NCBI RefSeq assembly: GCF_030272615.1
Contig: NC_081408.1
Span: 767,347,330 to 767,411,329 of the forward strand
DNA from: Cryptomeria japonica
Lineage: Eukaryota; Streptophyta; Pinopsida; Cupressales; Cupressaceae
Direction: 5' to 3'
DNA length: 64,000 bases
The notes beneath the pieces are model-generated. The model was not told where the DNA came from. It saw only the letters and a program-made list of their open reading frames with translations, and did no database searches. Shown here in pieces: positions 1 through 11,479 of this stretch. The position numbers were made by a program, and so were the translations under genes. The first letter of the stretch is position 1; the number at the start of each line of letters is the position of its first letter.

Positions 1-206
1 AGCCTACTTAGAGGAAAATGGCCATGCAAAATTGCAAATAGAATACAGCTGATGAGGTAGAATTAATAATTTCAGAAACATAATGTGAATTTGAGGTAAT
101 AATTTCACAAACAGAATGCGAGGATCCATTCGAGTACAGCTTTACATAGTCAAAAATAACTAAAAGAGAAAAATTCTAAAGATGGAGTGTGGAGATGTAA
201 AATTTA
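1..206. other. unassigned AT-rich DNA at window start
   Basis: No coding potential or repeat that I recognise. It lies outside the duplicated block: the partner copy at 49,407 is preceded by different sequence. Confidence 0.5.
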
Positions 207-887
207 GTTTTTATTTATTAATCTGGATTTATAATAAAGTTATGAAACTAATCTAGTATTGTTCGGCTGTACCCTCAAACTTTATCAATCAGTTTGACTA
301 TGAGAAAAATAATCAACCTTAAAGCAAAATGTCTCAATAAGTGTTGTGTGGAAATGTAAACTATAAACCCAGACATTTATTGAATTAATCATATGAACTT
401 GACAATTGGTAGGACAAACTGTAGACATTCATTAATTCCCTTCCCAGCCCTTGGTCAAGTTTGGTACATCCGAAGATCAAGTACCCATCTAGCATTTTAA
501 ATGTGCGATTTCACTTCCTTAATTAAAAGGAACAAAGCTTAGAGTAGTGAATGTCCTAAGGATGCTACATTGGTGATGCTTAGCTATTACTACAGGAAAG
601 CTTGAAATTGAAAACTTCAATAAGCATATAGGATGCTTCGGAAAATGGCTTTTGAAAAAAAAATGTTGTTTGAATCAATTCTAGTGGGTTGGTTAAGACA
701 CCTATTAAAACTGCAATTTGAAAACTTTTGAACCTAAAGATTTTAGGCTGTATAATCTCCAAAATATTCATTTGTTAAATCTTAAAATTAGCAAATGTTA
801 AATTCTGCTCTTAGATAGCATGGTTTCAATTTTCAATTGGATGGCTTAAATCACACATTAAGTTTTCATTTCTAGGTTTAAAAATGT

Positions 888-1435
888 CTACATTATTCCA
901 AGTTTTCGAGACCCGGGACAGGGGGACAAGTTCATATGAAAACATGGATAATGCAAACATCAAACATACAACATTATCAATAGACTCAATACTCAATATG
1001 CACTCATGATTCAGAATTTCAATTCATTCACATTGTCAATATGCATATCATAATAGATATTAAAGAAATAACATACAAAATGCCCAAAGGCTACTGCTGC
1101 CATATTATTTCATTGTCAATTGCAATATGGAAATCAAAATAGTACTAAGTAAATACTAAAAAGCAAAGTATATTATTTATTATTTAATTTATTTTCTATT
1201 TATAAATTTTAAAATTTATAATATAAATTAATTTAAAATTATAAATATTTAATATGAATTAATAAATTTAATGTTGCTTTTTTATTTTTGATAGAGGGCC
1301 CACATTAGAAAAATAGATAGTCCTATTTTGATTTCATAACTATTCAAAATTCTGATAATTTGGTAACGGAGGGACGTCCCCTGGCGGTCCCCAAGTCCCC
1401 GAAATGATCCCGAAATGATCCCCAAAATATCCCCT
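888..1435. mobile_element. probable insertion with GC-rich ends, class unknown
   Basis: This block replaces unrelated sequence in the duplicate (50,048-50,187). It begins near a GC-rich stretch (GGGACAGGGGGAC at about 915-927) and ends in another (GGGACGTCCCCTGGCGGTCCCC region, 1,371-1,392) with short CCCGAAATGATC repeats after it (1,399-1,422). The body is AT-rich. The GC-rich ends are loosely complementary, which suggests a non-autonomous DNA element, but I could not define clean terminal inverted repeats or a target duplication. Confidence 0.4.
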
Positions 1436-1989
1436 AAATGAACCTGAAAGAACATCAATATTATATGCCAAACAAGAAAATGTGCCAACTGTGCAAATAA
1501 TGTACTTTGATGTAATATGCATACCAAATTTTAAATCCATGGCTTTGTTGTGTATCTTGAATCCTTATCTCTCTGTGGTCTGATATGCATCTATCTAATT
1601 TGTAGTAAGCATAAATGGTATATTTAAAGTTATCTCATGCCGGTGATTCCTATTTATAGTTTGTTAATGAAAAAATAGCATTCAAGACGAAGAGTTGAAG
1701 ATCTGAAATTCATCACAGCTGGGGTTTAATTTCTAAGCTATTTGATTTCGGTTTTAAGATGAAATAAAAATAAAAGTATTTAGGATAAAATCAATCCTTC
1801 CATGAAGTCCAAGATATATTGATACTAATTCAAGCTTATTTTAGGTCTCTGACATAGTTTTGTGTCCTATCTTAAACAGAGAGAAATCATACCAAGTGGT
1901 TGCATTACTCTTCCAAAAATATGCATATGCTTGTGATTTTTGGCTGTAAAAAAATATCAATTGTAACACAAAGTATCAATTGTAAAGGC

Positions 1990-2591
1990 TGCTGGAAAAC
2001 TAATCCCAACTGCCTCATTTATTTCTGCCACCATAAATCTTCATTTTTGGCTCCCAACAAATCTTGCAAATATTCTCACATGTGTGAGATTTCATTCTCC
2101 AGCTAATATCTTTTAATCAATATTTTGAAATTTACATGAGGACAGATTTTTGATAAAAATGCAAATCCATATCTTCTTAGACAAGATTTCCGAGCTAGCA
2201 AAAATTAAATGCATTTATTTTTCCTCCTTGGCTGGGTCATACTTAACTTCTAGAAATGTTTTTTAATAGAAGTTTGGTGGTCATTTTGAAGTTAGTTTTG
2301 GAGAGAATGAGAAGAGAAAAAGGGCAGAGCAGCCACAAATTTTATATAACAGCAATTGAAAGAGACATCCAGTGCTGTAGCAACACCCAGAAACAGGGGA
2401 GTTTAAACTGTTTTATTTTCTGAGAACAAACATGAGAGTAATAGTTCTGTAATTTTCTATTTGGTGTAGATTTTGTAAGCATCGGTATATGAATATAAAT
2501 AGAAAAGAAATTTGGGTAAATTTTGTGTTTAAATTTCACTGCTCTATTTTTTGTTTATTTTATTTTTTTATGTCCTTTGCCTCATCCTTCA
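1990..2591 (+). repeat. copia 5' LTR
   Basis: 602 bp, begins TGCTGGAAAACT and ends TCCTTCA. It matches 6,744-7,355 along its length with scattered substitutions and small indels. The primer binding site follows two bases after its end. Confidence 0.93.
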
Positions 2592-2593
2592 CG

Positions 2594-2605
2594 TGGTATC
2601 AGAGC
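2594..2605 (+). other. copia primer binding site (tRNA-iMet)
   Basis: TGGTATCAGAGC lies 2 bp after the 5' LTR. This is the classic plant initiator-Met tRNA complement that primes minus-strand DNA synthesis. Confidence 0.95.
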
Positions 2606-2690
2606 TGAAGGTTAGTAAGCTAAAGGTTGTTTGTGTTGAAGTTTTTTTTTTCAAAAATTTCAAGGAGTTTGAAGATTTACACAGCCAGCA

Positions 2691-3615
2691 ATGGCAAGCA
2701 CAAGCACAAGCTTGACAAACCCACAGATTCCACAATTTAATGGCAAGAACTAGCAAGAACTATGACTACTGGGCAGTCACAATGAAGACATTGTTTTGTG
2801 CTCAAGATTTGTGGGAATTTGTTGAGAATGGTTACCCAGAACCAGTAGAAACAACAACATATAATGCATTGTCTCAAGCAGATAAAGACTTATTGAAGGA
2901 AAATAGAAAGAAAGATTCAAAATCCCTATTCTTCATCTTTCAAGGAGTCAATGAAAGCATTTTTTCAAGGATTCAAAGTACAACAAAATCCAAACAAGCT
3001 TGGGATATTCTGCAAATTGCATACCAGGGAATAGACAAAGTAAAGACAACAAAACTATAAATGCTAAGAAGAGACTTTGAGACCATAGTCATGAAGGAGA
3101 CTGAATCAATAGACTCATTTTTTACACAAATTATTGGACTGGTTAATCAAATCAGATCTCATGGTGAGGCACTTGAAGAAATAAGAGTAGTTGAGAAGAT
3201 ATTGAGAAGCCTACCTACAAGGTTTATGCCAATTGTTGTAGCCATTGAAGAAACTAAGAATCTCTCTCAATTTTCAGTGGATGAATTATAGGCATCACTC
3301 ATTTCACCTGAGCACAAGTTGAGTAGAACAACAAATTCATCATTAGAGCATGCCTTCAAAACACAAGCTACAATTAGCCATGGTAGAGGCAGAGGAAGAA
3401 ATTTGTATAGAGGTGGAAGAAGTAGCCCATCAGACTCAGGTAGAAGAAGCAACCCATCAACCTCAAGTGGAAGAGACAACAACCAAAATTTTAATCAAAA
3501 TCAGCCCCAAGGTCAAAGCTATAATAAATCACAAGTCCAATGTCATTATTGCAAAAAATATGGGCATTATTTGAATGAATGTAGAAAGAAAAAATATGAC
3601 AATAGGCAAAAAAAA
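2691..3615 (+). pseudogene. gag: copia gag, broken
   Basis: This encoded the capsid/nucleocapsid polyprotein. The likely original start is the ATG at 2,691; its frame stops after 20 codons at a 10-bp direct duplication (AGCAAGAAC repeated around 2,745). From 2,740 the other frame gives a typical copia gag: a DYWAVTMKTLF stretch, then a helical core, then an SR/G-rich basic tail (about 3,380-3,520). A CCHC zinc knuckle follows, CHYCKKYGHYLNEC (about 3,541-3,582). In-frame stops lie at 3,058-3,060 (TAA) and 3,289-3,291 (TAG). Length and order fit the family, but the duplication and stops make it non-functional. Confidence 0.9.
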
Positions 3616-6600
3616 AAAGTTCATTTCAGATGTATATTTTGTCCCTGGATTAAAACACAATGTGTTGAGGATTGGGCAGCTTATTCAAATGGGATATAGA
3701 GTATTTTTCAAAAATGAAGAATGCACAATCTTAGATAATGCAAAAGTAAAAATGACAAATAATAGAATGTTTCCCCTTAGGATACAACCAGATTTGAAGG
3801 CAGAATTTTCTCAAACACAACAACCAGTAGACAAAGGGAAAGGTGCAACAGTCACCCAAACAATATTTCAAGCTGAAATTAAGGATGCAAATTGGTTATG
3901 GCATTTGATATTTGGACACTTAAACTTTGGAGGCTTAAATCTATTACATAGAAATAACATGGTAAGGGGATTGCCACTCATAGAGAAACCAACAAGGCTA
4001 TGTGAAGGTTGCATTCTAGGCAAATACCATAGGGAATCATTCCCAATAGGAAAGTCAATGAGGGCAACAACACCATTAGATATTGTCCACTCAGACTTAT
4101 GCGGTCCAATGCAAACATCATCAATTGGTGGAATATATTATTTCATGACTTTCATTGATGAATATACAAGTAAAACTTGGGTCTTCTTCTTGAAACATAA
4201 GGATGAAGCATTTGATTACTTTTGTCAATTCAAGGCCCTTGTGGAGAAGCAAAGTGGATATTATATCAAAGCATTAAGAATGGATAGAGATGGAGAGTAT
4301 ATATCAAATGAATTCCTAAGATTTTGCAAGGATAATGGTATTCACAAAAAAATTACTACAAGGTACACACCTCAATAAAATGGTGTAGATGAAAGGAAAA
4401 ATAGAACAATTATGGAAATGGCAAGGAGCATGCTAAAAGCAAAATATTTGTCAAATGACTATTGGGCTGAAGTTGTCTCATGTGTAGTCTATATAATAAA
4501 TAGATGTGCAACCAAGAGTTTAAAGAATATGATTCCGGAAGAAGCATGGAGTGGAAGAAAACAAAATATTGCTCACGTGAGAGTGTTTGGATGTGTGGCA
4601 TATGTGCATGTTCTAGATGAATTCAGAAAGAAGTTGGACAACAAAGGATAAAGATGCATATTCGTGGGATATAGCAAAGAATCAAAGGAATATAAACTAC
4701 ACAATCCAATAGCCAAAAGGGTAATAATCAGCAGATATGTGCATTTTATTGAAGAGGAAGCGCGAGATGGCACCTTAGAGAAAACAGTCAATGTAACAAC
4801 AAGCATACAACAAGAAGATGGAGAAGAAATTATACCAGCAGGTATTCCTGAAGAAATTATACCAGCAGGTATTCCTCCAAATGCGACTCCTCCCACTCCC
4901 ATTCAAAGTTAGTAAAGTGGTCCTCAAATGACACCTTCATCAAGCACAAGGACAACCTCACATATTCAAGCAAACACTCCTTCAAATAGACAAAAAACAC
5001 CAACAACAATAGGAACTCAAAGTGCAGGCCCATCAATTCCACATTCTATAAGTTCAAATTCAATTCACACGTCAAATCCAACATTGGCAAGCATGAGAAG
5101 ACAAAAATTCAGAAGTTTAAGAGACATTTATGAGCAAAATGAAGGTGAGAATAACACAAGTCTGAATTCTCCTTTTGTAATATATTCACATGTTGATGAT
5201 CTCATTCATTTTGAAGATGCGATTAAGGATGACAAGTGGATAAATGCTATGGATGAAGAAATAAATGAAATAGAAAATAATGAAACTTGGGAGTTAGTGA
5301 GTCTTCCAAAAGGAAAAGAAGTTATAGGTGTAAAGTGGGTGTATAAGACAAAATGCAATGTAGAAGGAAGGATTGAAAGGCATAAAGAAAGATTGGTTGT
5401 CAAGGGATATAAACAACAACCAGGTAGAGACTATGATAAAACTTATGCTCCTGTTGCAAGGATGGAAACAATAAGGGCAGTCTTGGCAATAGCAGCTCAA
5501 CACAAATGGAAGGTATATCAAATGGACGTAAAGTCAACATTTTTAAAAGGAGTATTAAATGAGGAGGTGTATATAGAACAACCACATGGATATGAGGTTC
5601 AAGGACAAGAAGACAAAGTCTATAAGTTGAAAAAGGCACTTTATGGTTTGAAGCAAGCACCATGGGCATGGTATAATAGAATTGACACATACTTCTTGAG
5701 CAATAATTTTAACAAAAGTGATGGTGAACCTACTCTCTACATCAGGGAAGGTGATGGTAAGATCTTAATTGTTGTTTGGTATGTAGATGACTTAATATTC
5801 ACAGGGAATGATGATATTCTCATTGTTGATTTCAAAGAAACAATGAAAAGTGAATTTGAGATGACTGATCTAAGGTTGTTAAGATACTTCCTAGGAATAG
5901 AAGTGCATCAAAAGAAGAATGGTAGTTTTATTTGTCAATCAAATTATGCAGCTCAAATCTTGAAGAGGTTTAAAATGCAATACAGCAAGTCTGCTCCAAC
6001 ACCAACAACCGCAGGTCTTAAATTGAGTAAGGATGATTGCAACAATAATGTGAATCCAAATCTTTACAAAAGCATGGTTGGAAGTTTAATGTATCTAACT
6101 ACAACAAGACCTGATATAATGTATGCAATGAGTTTAATTTCAAGGTTTATGGAGACCCCAAAGGAGACACACTAGTTTGCAGCCAAAAGAATAATGAGAT
6201 ATGTTAATGGAACAAAGGCATATGGAATTTTGTATGGTGCAACAAATCATTTCAAGTTGGTTGGTTACATGGACAGTGATTAGGCAAGTAGTTTAGATGA
6301 TAGAAAAATCACATTAGGTTATGCATTTCATTTGGGTTTGGGAGTCATTTCTTGGGCTTCCAAGAAACAACCAATTGTTTCACTTTCTATAGTTGAATCT
6401 GAGTATATAGCAGCAACAGGGGCAGCATGCCAAGCCATATGGATGAGAAGGATATTAAAAGATTTAAGACATGAACAACAAGGGACAAATACAATATTTT
6501 GTGATAACAGTTTCGCAATTGCACTATCCAAGAACATAGTTTTCCATAAAAGAAGCAAACATATTGATACAAGGTATCATTTTATAAGCAAACTAATCAA

Positions 6601-6736
6601 TGATGGTGAAGTTATTTTGGAGCATTGCAGATATGAAGAATAGTATGCTGATATTTTAACAAAGCCATTGGAAAGAGATAGTTTTGCTCACCAAAGAGAC
6701 AACTTGGGCATCATGGATGGCAGCAGTTGTGATTAA
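3616..6736 (+). pseudogene. pol: copia pol, protease deleted (integrase-RT-RNase H)
   Basis: One frame runs to a terminal TAA at 6,734-6,736 but is cut by stops at 4,376, 4,649, 4,910, 6,173, 6,281 and 6,641. In order: the C-terminal edge of the protease region (VYFVPGLKHNV), a GAG-pre-integrase HHCC zinc domain (LWHLIFGHL ... CEGCILGKYH), integrase with the first Asp (IVHSDLCGPM), second Asp (LRMDRDGEY) and Glu (DERKNRTI), then reverse transcriptase with the YVDD active site (about 5,780). RNase H follows (SWASKKQPIV ... IFCDNSFAIALSK). The zinc knuckle of gag joins almost directly to VYFVPGLKHN, so the D-S/T-G protease core is gone. Several stops fall at positions where the family normally has Trp or Gln. 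Confidence 0.93.
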
Positions 6737-6743
6737 GGGGGAG
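6735..6743 (+). other. copia polypurine tract
   Basis: AAGGGGGAG lies immediately upstream of the 3' LTR, the expected primer for plus-strand synthesis. It overlaps the pol stop codon, as is common in copia elements. Confidence 0.9.
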
Positions 6744-7355
6744 TGTTGGAAAACTAATCCCAACTGCCTCAATTATTTCTGCCACCATAAATCTTCATTT
6801 TTGGCCCCCAACAAATCTTGCAAATATTCTCACATGTGTGAGATTTCATTCTCCAGCTAATATCATTTAATCAATATTTTGAAATTTGTATGAGAGGATA
6901 GATTTTGGTAAAAATGCAAATCTATATTTTCTTAGACAAGATTTCCCAGCTAGCAAAAATTAAATGCATTTATTTTTCCTCCTTCTCTGGGTCATACGTA
7001 ACTTCTGGAAATGTTTTTTTAATAGAAGTTTGGTAGTCATTTTGAAGTTAGTTTTGGAGAGAATGAGAAGAGAAAAAGTTTAGAGGAGAGAAACCACAAA
7101 TTTTCTATAACAACAATTGAAAGAGACATCCAGTGTTGTAGCAACAGCCAGTCAGAAACAGGGGAGTTTAAACTGTTTTATTTTTTGAGAACAAACTTGA
7201 GAGCAACAACTCTGTAATTTTCTATTTGGTGTAGATTTTGTAAGCATTGGTATATGAATATTAATAGAAAAGAAATTTGGGCAAATTCTGTGTTTAAATT
7301 TCACTACTTTGTTTCTTGTTTTTTTTTGTTTTCATGTCCTTTGCCTCATCCTTCA
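6744..7355 (+). repeat. copia 3' LTR
   Basis: 612 bp, begins TGTTGGAAAACT and ends TCCTTCA. It pairs with 1,990-2,591; the two differ at a few dozen sites by eye. Confidence 0.93.
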
Positions 7356-7360
7356 AAGGT

Positions 7361-7821
7361 GCAAGTAATAATGGTAAAAGTACTCTACCTAAAAGGCTAG
7401 ATTACCAATTCAGATTGATACGCCTCTAATTACATTCATGGTATACTTTTGATTTATGAACATTGAAAGAAAGTCAAGTGGACGAAGAATGCTTCCTACA
7501 CTAATTTAAGTAGAAGAGATACAACCAAACAAATTTAAGACTTTACAGCTATAGTTGATTAGATGCACTTTCAGATTGACATAAAAAAAATATTCAATAA
7601 CAAAACAAAACTAACACAAGTTATATGTGGGAACTTTTTCAAGAGAAATCTTTCACACTTAAAACATAGTCTAATGGTACTTTAAAATATAATTACATAC
7701 AACTCCATTTACAAAGTTGTCAATTGGTTAATGACAAACAATCCAAAAAATTTAGCAATTGTTTTATTTGTTTTTTCTATGGTTTGATCTTTAGACATTC
7801 TCAACTTATTGGATAGAGAAA
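7361..7821. other. unassigned; mostly B' duplicate sequence
   Basis: From about 7,446 it aligns with 50,750-51,093 of the other copy. About 85 bases (7,361-7,445) just downstream of the copia insertion have no counterpart there. No gene seen. Confidence 0.6.
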
Positions 7822-8150
7822 TGATGGGGGTTGAAGGAGAGAAAATATACAAAACAAAAATTAATTATATTAATCAAGACAAATAGTACAACATTATCAT
7901 TTGATCTTTTGCCCAAACAAAGACTAGCATGACTATAGCTTACAATTTACAACTCTGTGGAGCTGGACTCATCAAGGAGTGCATAACAAATACAAACTTA
8001 GTCAATAAATAGAAAGTTGAGTGCACACTGTAGATTGCAGCTAGGTGAAATATTTATGGAGGACAGGTGAATGAAATTCCAATATGAATCACATCAGTGG
8101 CTGGAGTAATCTCTTGGTCATCTTTGGAAGCTTTTGTCTTTCATTTCTAC
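7822..8150 (-). repeat. LTR (3' in minus orientation) of small element copy 1
   Basis: Matches 9,447-9,775 and the two repeats of the second copy (51,094 and 52,613). The inner edge is approximate, near the AGCTTTTGTC text. Confidence 0.7.
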
Positions 8151-8599
8151 CATGAAATCTGATTGCATTCTTAATTTCTTTCACTGATGTTACGACATCA
8201 AAATCTTCTAATTCTAGAGATCAAACCTAGGAAATCCCATATTTCCATTGGGATGCTCTTACCATGAGCTCTAGCCCTCTTGGTTTCCAGTCCATCATCA
8301 ATTCAGGTGTGATTCACTTGTTTTATCAACACCTCCCATTGAGTCACACTCCAAATGCTCAGGGATCCTAGTAGGCTCTGCTTGCCTCAAACATGATTAC
8401 ATAAATCCAGAATCCTACAACATTTAACCATATTTCTTTAATCCATTGACAAATTGGCTTTGCCCAACTTAAGAAACCTATCCTCCTTTGATCTTCTTAT
8501 CTTTGTTATCAAATCCTCTTTTAGTCATTATTACTCAACAATCTCTCCTTCATATGGTGGATTTCTTCTTTGACTTGCCAAATTTTCAAAGATTACACC

Positions 8600-9110
8600 A
8601 CCTTTCAACAATGATCTCCTTTTACACATTTTGTTTGTGGCTTGATCGCCTTCTTTGACTTTAGCAACAAGCTAAACCTCCAACAACAGCTGGAAGTAAA
8701 CAACTTGGCACTCAAGATCTTATGTGACTTCTCTTGTTCTCTGTAGTAGTCTTACTTTTTGGTGCACCTTTAACCTAAACAATTTGTATAGCCAGTAATT
8801 TCTTCTCCAATGATTTCCTTTCACTTTGCACACAACTTGCACTAATTATTGTAGTGATCTCCAATACTACACAACTATTTTCCTTATTACACACCTCCTT
8901 TTCTCGAGCCTTCTCTCTTCTCCATATTCCTCATACATCTAGAGTTTATTTTGTAGGCAACGACATCTCCTCTACAAATCTTCTTTTGTTCCCTTCAAAC
9001 ACTTGGTACCAAAAGTTCTTATCCTTGCAAGCAGTGACTTCAGCAGATCCTACTTTTTGCTCCTTCTGTCTCCCATGGTCACCATATTTAACATGATCAT
9101 TGTCCTATAA
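8600..9110 (-). pseudogene. coding-like sequence inside the small LTR element, unrecognised
   Basis: Read on the minus strand from about 9,100, one frame gives a peptide with few stops: KYGDHGRQKEQK, then ACKDKNFWYQVFEGNKRRF, then a charged helical part (REKAREKEVCNKENSC, ERKSLEKKLLAIQIV). The second copy (about 51,690-52,260) reads the same in outline. It resembles neither a zinc knuckle, protease, RT nor integrase. It may be a captured host fragment or a very diverged gag coiled coil. Function not assigned. Confidence 0.4.
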
Positions 9111-9430
9111 GAGAAAATTTTCTACACCAAAGTAACATCTACAAAAGTTGAAATACATGTCAAACTTCAAAACCAAACATAGAGCGAAGAGCTACATCTT
9201 TCACAAATATAATCTTCTTTAATATGATAAGGCATCTAGATGAAAAACTCCTTATGAAAATAGAATGCAAATAGAAATAGAACAAAGGATTCTTCACAAC
9301 TAGAAAACATCCGCTACCATAAAAAAAATAGACATAGTCGCAAAATATAATAACCTACAAAACTCATAGAAGGCAACCTAGCACAAACTTAATATTCAAT
9401 CAAACAAACCACAACACAAGATTCTCTTGA

Positions 9431-9443
9431 GGCTTTGATACCA
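9431..9443 (-). other. primer binding site of small LTR element
   Basis: The reverse complement reads TGGTATCAAAGCC, one base from the initiator-Met primer site. It lies 3 bp inside the LTR that starts at 9,447, and it sets the element's orientation. Confidence 0.75.
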
Positions 9444-9446
9444 CTA

Positions 9447-9775
9447 TGATGGGGGTTGAAGGAGAGAAAATATATAAAATAGAAATCATTTATATTAGTC
9501 AAGCCAAACTAGTACAACATTATCATTTGAGCTTCTACTCATACAAAGACTAACATAACTATAGGTTACAATTTATAACTTTGTGGAGCTAGAATCATCA
9601 AGAAGTGCATAACAAATACAAACACAGTCATTAAATAGAAAGTTGAATGCACACTGTAGATTGCAGTTAGGTGAAATATTTATGGAGGACAGGTGAATGG
9701 AAGTCCAACATGAATCACATGGGAAGCTGAAGTAATCTCTTGGTTAACTCTAGAAGCTTATGTCCTAAATGTAGA
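9447..9775 (-). repeat. LTR (5' in minus orientation) of small element copy 1
   Basis: Direct repeat of 7,822-8,150. The right edge is uncertain; an AGAAA that could be the target duplicate occurs near 9,804. Confidence 0.65.
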
Positions 9776-9780
9776 GTTTG

Positions 9781-11479
9781 ACAATTTCCACATGACCAAT
9801 GGTAGAAATTAATACCTACCTACAAGAAAAAAAAACATTTAACTAGGTTCAAGAAATAGGAGATTAATAAAAAGTATATAGGCTGCCCATTGGTTAATGA
9901 CAAATAATCCAATTAGAAATGGTAGCCCAACAAATTTAGCAATTGTTTTGTTTCCTTTTATTTACAATTTGTATATGAGTCATATAATCCGGTTTCAGAG
10001 CTTTATTTATTCCTCTCAAGTTTTGCAGTCTTCTATTTTGTACTTTGAATTGTACAAACTATATAGGTTGCCAATATAGGAAATAAGGGATTAGTATGAA
10101 CTTAATAGCCTGCCAGTTGGTTTTTGTAATGTCATTCCCCTCATCAGTGGACTAGTAACTAAATGGCTTTCCTAGTTTCACTCAAGTCCAATACTTCTAT
10201 GTTCATCTACATGTACTTTATATTTAGCTTCTATCTGCTTTTTGACTTGCATATATATGTTCTCCTAGCAGTAGAACCCTGAGTGTTTGAAGATCAATAT
10301 AAATTAAAAAATTTATGTTTAGTTGTATTTTTGTGAACTTAAGTGTTCTAAAAAATTTAAGCTAGGAAAATCTACCAAATCTATAAATGTGGACTTCATT
10401 TTTTGGGAGAAAAATTTGCCCAATGATTTCAATATTCAAGGAATTTTTTAGTATATTTTCACATTTCTATGGATATTTCTTGAAGAGGCATACTTTGGTC
10501 TTAGAAATATCTTCCAGCTTACATCAATTTCATGTATAATTATAAACATTGAAAGAGTTGTTCACATTATTAGTAGATTAAGATGTTGATCTAGAAAAAA
10601 CATTGGAGCACCTTCATTGCATGAAGACCCTCACCTCTGTGGATATTTTTCTAAAGTACACTCTCCTGAAGACTTTTAACTTATATATAGCAATCACAAC
10701 CACCCTACTCATCATTCTCAAATGTTCAATACAAATATAAATGTTGAAACATTTTGGTAAAGTACACCATGTTTAAGACTTTTAGATTCCTCTATTATGA
10801 ATTCCATAAACATGTTTTTTTTCTCATTTTTAGCTATTGATTTTTAGTTTACACCATTATGAATTCCATGTACATGTCTTTTTATTCATTTTTAGCTATT
10901 CACTACATATACAAATGTAGAAGGAATTGTTCACAGAAATAGTCAAATGCAGATACAAATATTGAAAGATTTGCTCATCGCATCACAAACACTGCACTCA
11001 TCACAATAGCAACAAATAAAACTACTTATCAAAAAATAGTTAAACTTAAAAACTATATTTTTCTTGCTTAAGGAGCTCTACTATTGTTTTCACCTTATCA
11101 ATGTAAACTTAAAAACTATAATCTTTCTACTTAAGGATATTTCCTGCACATATTATGAATGCAATTTTTTTCTTTCCTTCAATTCTCAAAATATGAAAAA
11201 CTAACTGTCGTCTTTTTAGGGAAAACAAACATTCAACCCAACAATCGTCAAGTCACAAAGCAACTGTCAGACTAATGGCTTCCTATTGCCAAGCTGTTAA
11301 GAATTCTATAACTACCACCCATCGACACTAAGCTCATAACACTACTAAGGCCTAGAGTACACATAAACTGCATTGACCATGAATACGTTATATTCCATGT
11401 AAGAGGCACAAGGCCTACTTTGTTCAACCAAACAAGAAGTAAACCAAAATCAAAGAATAAATCCTAAAAATAGAAGAGA
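9781..11479. other. duplicated AT-rich DNA without a gene
   Basis: Aligns with about 52,940-54,600. It may include the 3' LTR of the neighbouring minus-strand chromovirus, but I could not find its partner LTR. Confidence 0.5.

Larger units (their letters stand above)
1990..7355 (+). mobile_element. complete but dead Ty1/copia LTR retrotransposon
   Basis: The 5.37 kb element has two LTRs beginning TG and ending CA (1,990-2,591 and 6,744-7,355), a primer binding site complementary to initiator tRNA-Met, gag and pol in the copia order (integrase before reverse transcriptase), and a polypurine tract just before the 3' LTR. Flanks are AAGGC (1,985-1,989) and AAGGT (7,356-7,360), a 5-bp target duplication with one change. 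The coding region carries several stops and has lost the protease core, so it cannot be autonomous. LTRs look roughly 92-95% alike by eye. The duplicate locus near 50,735 lacks it, so it inserted after the segmental duplication. Confidence 0.95.
7822..9780 (-). mobile_element. small non-autonomous LTR element, copy 1
   Basis: Two direct repeats of about 310-330 bp, each beginning TGATGGGGGTTGAAGG (7,822 and 9,447), flank about 1.3 kb. Just left of the right repeat is GGCTTTGATACCA (9,431-9,443). On the minus strand this reads as a slightly mutated initiator-Met primer site, so the element is on the minus strand. No gag or pol domain is recognisable inside. Size and structure suit a LARD/TRIM-type element. 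The flank AGAAA (7,817-7,821) may be one side of the target duplication, but I could not fix the right edge. A second copy lies at 51,094-52,940. Confidence 0.75.

Noticed and set aside
7361-7445. tRNA-like or SINE-like sequence next to the copia 3' LTR
   Set aside because: Could not form a cloverleaf or find both pol III boxes with correct spacing.
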